DNA of 15,060 bases from Planctomycetaceae bacterium (lineage in GTDB: Bacteria; Planctomycetota; Planctomycetia; Pirellulales; Thermoguttaceae): assembly GCA_031261125.1 (NCBI GenBank), contig JAISJZ010000330.1, positions 1 through 15,060 on the forward strand, read 5' to 3'. Under the pieces are notes generated by a model that ran no database searches, was not told where the DNA came from, and worked only from the letters and a program-made list of their open reading frames with translations. Shown piece after piece: positions 1 through 7,219 of this stretch (position 1 is its first letter; the number at the start of each line of letters is the position of its first letter). A program made the translations under genes and the position numbers.

Positions 1-1
1 A

Positions 2-1348
2 ACGGCACTCGTTATTTTAACGATAGTGTTCGGCAAAGCACCGTCGATGAACTTCGGCAGCGATTACATTGTCAAAGTCCGGTTTGAACGTGCGCCGGGC
101 ATCACCCGAAAATCGCCGGTGTATAAGAACGGCGTGCGTGTCGGCGAAGTCACCGGCGTGCGTCTCATTGAAGACGACCGCGCCGTTGAGGTTTCTCTGC
201 GCATACCGGCAACGCGGAAAATTTACACGGACGAAATCTGTCAGATTCACCAAACAATGATAATGGGCGACGCATCGCTGGAATTAGTAAAAAACCGGCG
301 GTACCAAGGCGAAGTGAAACTGATTGACCCTGACATATCGCTCACCGGTGAAGATGCGTCCGATATTTTCAGCGGCTTCTCCAACCTCGAAGGCGATTTG
401 CTCAAAGCGATAAACAGCGTTTCGGACGCGGCAGCGCAGTTCAATACACTGTCCGTCAAAGCGGGCGGGTTCATCGAAAAGGCAAATGACATTGTCGGTT
501 CCGAGGCGGAATTGAATGCCCGAAAAAAACAGTTTGATTCTCTGTTGACGAACGTGGAACAAACGATAGTTTCGTTCCACGAGATGAGCGACGGAATGAA
601 TCAATTTGTCGGCGACCCGAAGGTTCAAAGCGGAATACAGAAAATAGCGGAAAATATGCCGGAGATTTTGGAGCAGGCGAAAACACTGTCGAACGAAATG
701 CAGATGTTTGTTAAAGAAGCGAGAACGTTTGTTGAACGCGGCGGGAAATCGCTGGACACCGTCGAAAACGGTCTCGATAAAGCGGCGGCAGCGTTGGAAA
801 GTATTAAGAAGGTAACGGACAGTATCGAAGACGATATACCGGAAACGGTGGCAGCATTAAAGAAAAGTGCAACAAAGTTGCAATCGTTCTTTGACGAAAT
901 AACGGTGTTAGTCCGCACGGTCAATAATTCGGACGGTTCGATAATGAAGTTGTTCCGCGAACCGGAATTTTATGATAAGTTGATAAACACGCTGGACAAT
1001 GTGGAACGTATTACAGGTGAAGCGGATTTTATGCTTCGGACGGAAGTGAAGCCGATTGCGGCGAACGTTCGGATTTTAACGGATAAGGCGGCACGCGACC
1101 CGGCAATTTTCATCCGCAATTTAATCCGCAAACAGCCGCGGACGAAGAGTTTGCCGTACTGGACGGAGGAAATTGAATGTTGTGAAAATGACGGGATGAA
1201 TGAGGTGGAGAGTGAAGAGTTAACCGATGGACGCATCGTCAACGTTGACCCGCGGTACGAAGATGTTCTGCCTCCGCCGGCGATTCAACAGATGTCTTAC
1301 GTTACGGAAAATGAACCGGAACCGAAACTGGTGTTTCGGCAACGCTGA
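2..1348 (+). CDS. MCE/MlaD-family lipid-transport protein, 5' end outside window
   Basis: The open frame reaches the left edge without a start codon. The first visible residues (TALVILTIVFG) look like the end of an N-terminal membrane anchor, so the GTG at 26 is probably internal and the gene is 5'-partial. Residues about 20-105 of the visible part fit an MCE domain: a YIVKVRFERAPGI stretch, then KSPVYKNGVRVGEVTGV, where the GVRVGEV core is the family signature. The rest is mainly a long predicted alpha-helical/coiled-coil region (about 130-340), followed by a Pro- and acid-rich tail. MCE proteins anchor in the inner membrane and carry lipids across the periplasm for an MlaE/MlaF-type ABC transporter; such partners would lie to the left, outside the window. 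The long helical tail resembles MCE proteins that span the periplasm as a tube or needle more than short E. coli MlaD. Family assignment is firm; the exact substrate is unknown. Confidence 0.85.
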   Translation, partial: TALVILTIVFGKAPSMNFGSDYIVKVRFERAPGITRKSPVYKNGVRVGEVTGVRLIEDDRAVEVSLRIPATRKIYTDEICQIHQTMIMGDASLELVKNRRYQGEVKLIDPDISLTGEDASDIFSGFSNLEGDLLKAINSVSDAAAQFNTLSVKAGGFIEKANDIVGSEAELNARKKQFDSLLTNVEQTIVSFHEMSDGMNQFVGDPKVQSGIQKIAENMPEILEQAKTLSNEMQMFVKEARTFVERGGKSLDTVENGLDKAAAALESIKKVTDSIEDDIPETVAALKKSATKLQSFFDEITVLVRTVNNSDGSIMKLFREPEFYDKLINTLDNVERITGEADFMLRTEVKPIAANVRILTDKAARDPAIFIRNLIRKQPRTKSLPYWTEEIECCENDGMNEVESEELTDGRIVNVDPRYEDVLPPPAIQQMSYVTENEPEPKLVFRQR

Positions 1349-1396
1349 CTAAAAAGATATTCAACGAAAAATGGTTTTTAGAGGGACCTTACTGTA

Positions 1397-2116
1397 ATGC
1401 AGCCGAGTATTTGTCCGTTATCCCTTTTGTACAACGACGGTCCTGTTCTGGCGGTTAACAAGCCGGGCGGTTTGCTCACGCAGGCACCGCCCGGCATTGA
1501 TTCGCTGGAATACCGCGTCAAAATGTATATGCGGGAAACCGAAGGACGCGGCGAAAACGGCTACCTTGGTATTCCGCACCGTCTTGACCGTCCCGTCTCC
1601 GGTGTGATTGTGTTCGGCAAAAATTCCCGTGCAACGCACCGGTTGTCTGAACAGTTTGAACGTCGGGAAATTGATAAGACCTATTGGGCTGTTGTTCAGG
1701 GAACCGTTGAACAAGACACCGGAACGTGGATTGATTTCGTTCGGAAAGTGCCGGACGAACCGCGGGCGGAAATCACTGCTCCGATAAATCCCGATGCCCG
1801 CGAAGCAGTACTGCATTACCTTGTGTTGTTACGGTTCGTTCAACAGGACAGACCGTTCACGCGTCTGGAAATTAAGTTGGAAACCGGTCGGATGCACCAA
1901 ATCCGTTTGCAATGTTCAACGCACGGACATCCGGTTGCCGGCGACGCAAAATACGGTTCGGATTTTCCGTTCGGTAATTTTTTCGATGACGAAAGGCGGC
2001 GGGAAATTGCGCTGCACAGCCGGTCGATTGTGTTCCGTCATCCGCTAACGAAGGAACCAGTACGTTTAACGGCACCATTGCCGGAACTATGGAACGGATT
2101 TCCTGTTGCCAAATAA
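1397..2116 (+). CDS. RluA-family RNA pseudouridine synthase
   Basis: This 239-residue protein has the RluA-type catalytic core without an N-terminal S4 domain. The frame opens with a VLAVNKPGGLL segment (residues 17-27, RluA motif I). The catalytic motif II is HRLDRPVSG at 61-69, with Asp64 as the expected catalytic aspartate. A later GRMHQIRLQ segment at 164-172 corresponds to the usual GRTHQIR motif with Met in place of Thr. Such enzymes isomerise specific uridines in rRNA or tRNA to pseudouridine in the cytoplasm; the target site cannot be read from sequence. GAGGGA at 1381-1386 lies 10 bases before the ATG and supports this start. It follows the MCE gene by 48 bp on the same strand, so co-transcription is possible. 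A 7-bp inverted repeat, CTAAAAA (1349-1355) and TTTTTAG (1375-1381), touches the ribosome binding site. Confidence 0.9.
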   Translation: MQPSICPLSLLYNDGPVLAVNKPGGLLTQAPPGIDSLEYRVKMYMRETEGRGENGYLGIPHRLDRPVSGVIVFGKNSRATHRLSEQFERREIDKTYWAVVQGTVEQDTGTWIDFVRKVPDEPRAEITAPINPDAREAVLHYLVLLRFVQQDRPFTRLEIKLETGRMHQIRLQCSTHGHPVAGDAKYGSDFPFGNFFDDERRREIALHSRSIVFRHPLTKEPVRLTAPLPELWNGFPVAK

Positions 2117-2399
2117 CGGGGCTAAATATGCAATTTCTCTATTTTATCTAACCGGAACATTCGGAAAAAAAGGGCAAACTCTTGCGATTTCTACTAACAA
2201 CACAACTAACATTACTAAACTTTTCCGTTCTATCGTTCCGATTGATTGAATACGGAGTACCGTTAAAGGAATTACGAATGTCGGATTACGAATTACCGCA
2301 AACACCCGAACAACCGGAAAAAGAGTTGCTTGCGTTCTATTCGTAATTCATAATTTGTAGTTTGTAATTTATTCTCACGCTAAGTACGGAGATTGACGC
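2117..2399 (+). promoter_or_regulatory. Spacer and presumed promoter region upstream of the giant flagellin
   Basis: No convincing protein gene lies in these 283 bases, but they must hold any dedicated flagellin promoter. Two weak candidates are visible. One is sigma-54-like: GG at 2172-2173 and TTGC at 2182-2185, with the required 10 bases between GG and GC. The other is FliA-like: TAAACTTT at 2216-2223 (7 of 8 to the -35 consensus), followed after 13 rather than the usual 11 bases by TCCGATTG at 2237-2244. Neither is strong, and both leave a leader of about 150-200 bases. ATTACGAAT repeats occupy 2269-2349. A GGAG at 2389-2392 ahead of the GTG at 2400 is the likely ribosome binding site. 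Confidence 0.3.
2269..2349. repeat. Degenerate ATTACGAAT direct and inverted repeats
   Basis: ATTACGAAT occurs at 2271-2279 and again at 2285-2293, a direct repeat with a 14-bp period. The 11-mer GAATTACGAAT (2269-2279) has an exact reverse complement, ATTCGTAATTC, at 2339-2349. The two arms are 59 bases apart and could pair in a transcript or mark a decayed repeat element. The stretch after it (TAATTCATAATTTGTAGTTTGTAATTT) continues the same degenerate pattern. This resembles AATTACG-type low-complexity repeats seen in many bacterial intergenic regions. The repeat is seen directly; its function is unknown. Confidence 0.55.
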
Positions 2400-5300
2400 G
2401 TGACAAAGATTTATACCAATGTACCGGCGATGGTGGCTCGAACAAATTTGAGCCGCAATATGGCGGGACTGGAAACCGCGCTGGAACGGTTAAGTACCGG
2501 TTTCAAAATCAACAGCGGCAAGGACGACCCCGCCGGTTTGATTGCCAGCGAAGTGCTGCGCTCAGATATTACCGGCATCAAAACGGCAATCAAAAACACC
2601 GAGCGTGCCAATATGATGATTGCCACGGCGGATTCTGCGCTGAACGAAGTTACCAGTTTGCTCAACGATATACGCGGGCTGGTTACCGAAGCGGCAAACA
2701 CCGGCGCAATGTCCGCCGAAATGATTGCAGCCAATCAACTCCAAGTTGATGCGTCCCTCGATGCGATTGACCGAATCGCAGCCCAAACCAACTTTATGGG
2801 GCAAAAACTGCTCGACGGGTCGCTTGACTTCGATAAAACCGGCGTTGACCGGAATTCGCTTAACAATCTCGCTGTTCATCAGGTTACATTCGGCGCGGAC
2901 AAAGCACCGATTGACGTTACCATTAACGTCCGGCAGGCAGCCGAAAAAGCATCACTGTACTACAATAAGCCCGCCCTGTCCGATGACATTATGCTCACTT
3001 GGGGCGGAAATCAGGGATATTCCCAGCAAACATTTGAACGCGGTGCGACCGTTGCTGAAATTGCCCGCGCCGTCAACGCCACGTCCAACTCGACCGGCGT
3101 GATGGCGGAAGTCGGTTCCGATGCTATTCCCGGTACACTGCTCACCAGTTCGCTCGGCAATGACAACGACATCATTATCACCGCCGGGCTTGCCGGTCTG
3201 AACGGCGGAAATGTCGAAATCAAGTACCTTAAAGGTTCGTCCGAGGGCGTTAAAGTTGAATATCAGGAAGCACTGAATGCCCAATCGCCGGCGAAACTGC
3301 TGGTCTATCTGCAAACCGAAGCGTTTGAAAACGCCACTGCCGACGAAATTGATGTGAGCAGCGGTGTTCACGACAACAACGCTCTGCATTTCGTCGCCAA
3401 CATTCCCGGTGCGCAGTACAACAATGCGAACATTCATTTCGTTGACGGCAAATTCACGCAGAAAAATTTCGGTACTGATACGGACAATCCGTACAGCATC
3501 GCGAATCATCCTTACGCTTACTACAACGATGAACCGACAACGGCGAAGGCGTTGTTCGGCGATGTTAACGAATTAGATTCGATTGGTTCGCTGTCCGGCA
3601 CCGGAACGTATTTTACAATTCAGTCGAAAGACGCTTCGTCCCGGTACAATAACGTTGCGGTAACGTTGATAGAAGACCCCGGTACGGAAATACCGTCGGG
3701 CAAATCCGTCAAAGCCCGGTACGAGGAGCAGTATGTTCCAGCAGAGAAATATGCGGACTATCTCGCCGGTAAAGATGTTGAGCCGACTGACATTCCGTCG
3801 AAAGACACCGATGTTGCGGTCAACAAGCAGTTGAAGATTTACTACAAGGACGGTGCGTCCATCCAGCAGGTTCAGGACGCATTGAAAATCGACGGCAAGT
3901 TTGAACTTCTTGCATCGGAGAACAGCGTGCTGACGCAAACGCTGTCGTCTTCGGACGGTTATACGGCACCCGACCCTGATGACCCGCCGTACAATCCCGC
4001 AACGGACGCGCTTCCTGCCGGATACAGTAACACGCATAACAGCGGCGGTAATGCAGGAACATTGTTTATCGTGATGAACCCGGACGGTACTGATGCCGAA
4101 GGAGAACCAATCATTGCGCAGGACATTGTCAATTTGCTTGACCGGAACCATCCGGCATCCCGCGGCAGTGAACGGGCAGCAAGTTTGTTTGACGTGTCCC
4201 GAACGGTTGACAACGACGGTACCGGCGGAATTCATCTGTACGATTACGAAGATGCTGTCCTGACGGATGCGAACGGCGACCCGCTGAAAATCAAAGTAAC
4301 CTCCGCGTTTGAGAAAGCATTCAAAGACGGCATTTCCGGCGGCGATGTCATTACCACGGCGGCGGAACTGGTAACGGCATTGAATAACTCGGCGTATTGG
4401 GGGCAAACGATGTGTCCCGAAATGCTCGCCGAACTGGCAACCCGGAATGCTAACGGGGAATACTTCGATTTGACCAACCCGCCGTTAATCACTGCCCGGC
4501 TTGCGCCGAACAACCGCGGCGACCAGCGGGTCTCTGCATTTGAAGAAGTGGCGTACTACGGCAACCCGAATGATGACAATGCAATTCAATTCCTCGGTGA
4601 AAAGGATTCGCCGAACATCCGGTTCGTTGCTGACCCCGACCCGATAACCGGACAATATCCGAACACACAACTTTGGCTCGACCGGACAACAGTGCCGGAT
4701 AAACTGGATTTTGCCCGTGCGATTCTCACTGCCCAAGACCGTAAAGCGAGTATGATTATCGCGGCAAATCAAAAGGGCGGCGAATACGATGATGTTCAGT
4801 TCGTTTATAAACGAATCAGTGAAGACCCGAACAACGATATTACCGCCCCGGATTCGACGCTTGACCCGAACCGGCGCAAGGGCTGGGTGGAGTACGACCC
4901 GGCAACGTCCTACGCCGAAGCACAGGTGACGTTCAAATCGACTGACGGCTACGATATTGCGAACACGGCATTTTATGTTACTTCTGACGAACGCGGCGAT
5001 TTGTTCAACAACGTACCTGTCAAGATGACGTTAAGCGACACGCAGTCCGAATCGATTGCCGTTGTTTTTGACAATGCGACCGGTGAATTGCGGGTTTCGC
5101 TGAACAGTTCGATGGTGAATCCGCCGCCGACGGACGACCCGGACGACCCGCTGTGGTACAAACAAATTGATGCGAATGACATTATTGCTGCGATTAACAA
5201 CGCCGACATCGGGTTCACGGCGCAGTTGTCCTATTCGCAGGACACGTCGGCGATGTACAATTTGAATCTGCCGAATACTGACCCGGATAATCCGCAGCCG

Positions 5301-7172
5301 TATGAACTGCTTGTTGATGACAACGGCGATGCGTATCCTCCGGCGTACAATAACGGTACCGGTACATTCGATAAGTTGGGCTTGAAGGTGAATCAATTCA
5401 CTGAAATTGCGAACACGAAGGAAACCGGCGGACACCTCGGAGGAACGGTTACTGTTTGGATGTCTGATTACGAAACAACGGATGAACACGGCGATATCGT
5501 TTGGCGGTCGCCGAATGCTAACGATGCGGTTGAACTGATTAAGGCAGACCAAGTCGTCGGCAAGATGTTCACGGCGCGGACATATTCCTCCGATTTGGAC
5601 TCCGGCGAAGGAAAAATCGACTTCGTGAAAGACGGACCATTGGTAACCAGCGGCGGACTTGCCGAAAAGGGTGCCATTACAGTTCACTTGGTTACAGACA
5701 AAAACGGTTTGGTGCAAACCACTGCCCGCGATTTGGTGGAATGGTGGGACAAACTCGACCCCAGTGTTACAGAGAACATCAGTGCCTCGTTGGTGCGTCC
5801 TGCCGGTGCGGCTTGGGACGACTGTTCCGACCCCTACGGCAACGGTTTGCTTGCCCCGACGATTTCCAAGGGCGAGTGTGATGAATGGATTATCAACGAT
5901 ATTCAATTCGTCGGCTGGAACGATAACATCGACCAGCAGCAGTACGTTCAGTTGCAGGCGGAAGGAACGATGACTTCCGACAACGGTAAGGATTCGTCTT
6001 ATGATATGGTTGCCAAACAGTACGGACCGGAATGGAACGGCTACACGATTGTCTATGCCAACGATGATTCTGTAACCGGTTTGTACGCCGATAATTACGT
6101 TGCCGGTTCCGACCAGAATCCGTGCGATGACGATGTTTGGCAGGGTTTGCAGGTCAACGACTGCGGCGAAGTTATTCTGCCGATTAGCCAGTCGGAAAAA
6201 GGAATGAAACTGGAACTCGACGCGGAGACGAAACAAATTATCGTTCACGTTCGGGCGGGTATTACGACGGCATACGACATTGAGCAACTCGTTGAAAATC
6301 ATCCGTTGACGAAGAACCTGTTTGAAATTGTTCAGCACGGCGACGGTTCCGGCGTAATTTCGATGCAGGACGATACGCTGCTGACACAAAACGGTTCGCT
6401 GCCGCCGGGCTACCTGAACGGGGCGAAACTGCTGTTCGGTTCCGATGCGTCGGAGTATAAACTGATTTTCAAATCGACGGAATACGGTTCCGACCAATTC
6501 GTTGACGTGCAAGCGACCGGCAAGAACGGCGGTGCCACTTCATTCCAACTGACCGATAGTGCCGGCAACAACGCCGAAAAAGTTTACGGCAAAGATGTTG
6601 AAGCGTTGGTCAACGGCGTGCGTGCTGTCGGACACGGCTTGGACGTTTCGCTGAACACGTCAACGTTGTCGATGGATTTCACGATGTCGGAAGATGCCGG
6701 CACAAACACGGAATACTCGACGGCATTTTCGATTACCGGCGGCGGTGCGACGTATCAGGTCGGTCCCGATGTTGTGTCGAATCAGCAAATCACGCTTGGA
6801 ATTCAAAGCGTGAACACAGTGAAACTCGGCGGCGCGTCAGGGAAATTGTATCAACTCCGTTCCGGCGGCGATGCGTCGTTATCGACCGGCACGAACAAGG
6901 CGTTCCGCATCGTTGAAGAAGCAATTTTGGCGGTTACCACGACCCGCGGTCGGCTCGGCACGATGCAGAAGGCGACGTTTGAAACGAACATCAATGTTCT
7001 CAACGATACGCTGGAAGCGATTATGTCGGCTGAAAGTCAGATTCGGGACACGGACTTCGCAGAGGAAACATCAAATTTGACACGGGCGCAAATTTTGGTG
7101 CAGTCGAATATGAGTACGCTCGGTATCGCCAATCAGATACCGAACTATATGCTTTCGCTCCTCGGAGGGTAA
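2400..7172 (+). CDS. Giant flagellin with about 1100-residue central insertion
   Basis: This 1590-residue protein is a flagellin by both ends. Residues 1-140 carry the D0/D1 helices with LSTGFKINSGKDDPAGLIASE (31-51). Residues 1490-1590 carry the C-terminal D1/D0 helices, including LNDTLEAI, ESQIRDTDFAEE, LTRAQILVQS and the closing LSLLGG. Inside these lie an N-side segment (170-238) and a C-side segment (1342-1490, with FKSTEYGSDQF and GPDVVSNQQ) that look like the normal variable region of a planctomycete flagellin of about 490 residues. The material between, about 239-1341, appears inserted. It holds diverged beta-strand/helix repeats, Asp/Pro linkers (524-530, 911-917, 960-964), D-x-N-G-D loops (623-627, 973-977) and five cysteines (672, 1142, 1160, 1242, 1255). 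The frame is intact throughout. GTG at 2400 is the start, with GGAG at 2389-2392. No FliS, cap, hook or motor gene is adjacent. Assembly into a filament is inferred from the intact D0/D1 ends. Confidence 0.95.
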   Translation: MTKIYTNVPAMVARTNLSRNMAGLETALERLSTGFKINSGKDDPAGLIASEVLRSDITGIKTAIKNTERANMMIATADSALNEVTSLLNDIRGLVTEAANTGAMSAEMIAANQLQVDASLDAIDRIAAQTNFMGQKLLDGSLDFDKTGVDRNSLNNLAVHQVTFGADKAPIDVTINVRQAAEKASLYYNKPALSDDIMLTWGGNQGYSQQTFERGATVAEIARAVNATSNSTGVMAEVGSDAIPGTLLTSSLGNDNDIIITAGLAGLNGGNVEIKYLKGSSEGVKVEYQEALNAQSPAKLLVYLQTEAFENATADEIDVSSGVHDNNALHFVANIPGAQYNNANIHFVDGKFTQKNFGTDTDNPYSIANHPYAYYNDEPTTAKALFGDVNELDSIGSLSGTGTYFTIQSKDASSRYNNVAVTLIEDPGTEIPSGKSVKARYEEQYVPAEKYADYLAGKDVEPTDIPSKDTDVAVNKQLKIYYKDGASIQQVQDALKIDGKFELLASENSVLTQTLSSSDGYTAPDPDDPPYNPATDALPAGYSNTHNSGGNAGTLFIVMNPDGTDAEGEPIIAQDIVNLLDRNHPASRGSERAASLFDVSRTVDNDGTGGIHLYDYEDAVLTDANGDPLKIKVTSAFEKAFKDGISGGDVITTAAELVTALNNSAYWGQTMCPEMLAELATRNANGEYFDLTNPPLITARLAPNNRGDQRVSAFEEVAYYGNPNDDNAIQFLGEKDSPNIRFVADPDPITGQYPNTQLWLDRTTVPDKLDFARAILTAQDRKASMIIAANQKGGEYDDVQFVYKRISEDPNNDITAPDSTLDPNRRKGWVEYDPATSYAEAQVTFKSTDGYDIANTAFYVTSDERGDLFNNVPVKMTLSDTQSESIAVVFDNATGELRVSLNSSMVNPPPTDDPDDPLWYKQIDANDIIAAINNADIGFTAQLSYSQDTSAMYNLNLPNTDPDNPQPYELLVDDNGDAYPPAYNNGTGTFDKLGLKVNQFTEIANTKETGGHLGGTVTVWMSDYETTDEHGDIVWRSPNANDAVELIKADQVVGKMFTARTYSSDLDSGEGKIDFVKDGPLVTSGGLAEKGAITVHLVTDKNGLVQTTARDLVEWWDKLDPSVTENISASLVRPAGAAWDDCSDPYGNGLLAPTISKGECDEWIINDIQFVGWNDNIDQQQYVQLQAEGTMTSDNGKDSSYDMVAKQYGPEWNGYTIVYANDDSVTGLYADNYVAGSDQNPCDDDVWQGLQVNDCGEVILPISQSEKGMKLELDAETKQIIVHVRAGITTAYDIEQLVENHPLTKNLFEIVQHGDGSGVISMQDDTLLTQNGSLPPGYLNGAKLLFGSDASEYKLIFKSTEYGSDQFVDVQATGKNGGATSFQLTDSAGNNAEKVYGKDVEALVNGVRAVGHGLDVSLNTSTLSMDFTMSEDAGTNTEYSTAFSITGGGATYQVGPDVVSNQQITLGIQSVNTVKLGGASGKLYQLRSGGDASLSTGTNKAFRIVEEAILAVTTTRGRLGTMQKATFETNINVLNDTLEAIMSAESQIRDTDFAEETSNLTRAQILVQSNMSTLGIANQIPNYMLSLLGG
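3114..6422 (+). other. Repeat array in the flagellin insertion (about residues 239-1341)
   Basis: Several segments share one pattern: a hydrophobic strand, then Gly/Tyr-Asn-Asn, then a Val-rich strand ending in an acidic residue. Examples are IIITAGLAGLNGGNVEIKYL (258-277), LHFVANIPGAQYNNANIHFV (329-348), YFTIQSKDASSRYNNVAVTL (404-423), MIIAANQKGGEYDDVQFVY (785-803), AFYVTSDERGDLFNNVPVKM (857-876) and YDMVAKQYGPEWNGYTIVYA (1201-1220). A second element, a strand followed by a short T/D-A-x-D/E-I helix, recurs at about 486-495, 652-661, 925-934, 1039-1048, 1107-1115 and 1289-1299, and also in the core at 217-226. The alignment was made by eye. The units are strongly diverged, with variable spacing of roughly 60-300 residues. 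Confidence 0.6.
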
Positions 7173-7182
7173 TTCGGCGGGC

Positions 7183-7210
7183 TTGACAGCAGAAAAGCAG
7201 ATGTCAAAAT
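7183..7210 (+). promoter_or_regulatory. Candidate sigma-70 promoter for lpxI
   Basis: TTGACA at 7183-7188 matches the -35 consensus exactly. CAAAAT at 7205-7210 (4 of 6) follows after 16 bases. A start about 7 bases downstream would lie only 2-4 bases before the ATG at 7220, giving a leaderless or nearly leaderless messenger. Only a weak AGAG at 7211-7214 could serve as a ribosome binding site. The site sits in the 47-bp gap after the flagellin stop, so lpxI need not depend on flagellin transcription. Confidence 0.4.
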
Positions 7211-7219
7211 AGAGACGTT

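Noticed and set aside
26..28. GTG as the start of the MCE gene
   Set aside because: The frame is open to the window edge and the residues before the GTG look like the end of a membrane anchor, so the real start lies outside.
3573..4406. A 277-residue minus-strand open frame
   Set aside because: Also antisense to the flagellin, with the same Arg/Val-rich shadow composition.
5031..6512. A 493-residue open frame on the minus strand
   Set aside because: It lies wholly antisense to the flagellin, has an Arg/Val/Asn-rich composition with no recognisable domain and no plausible start signal. It is explained by the third-base pattern of the flagellin codons.
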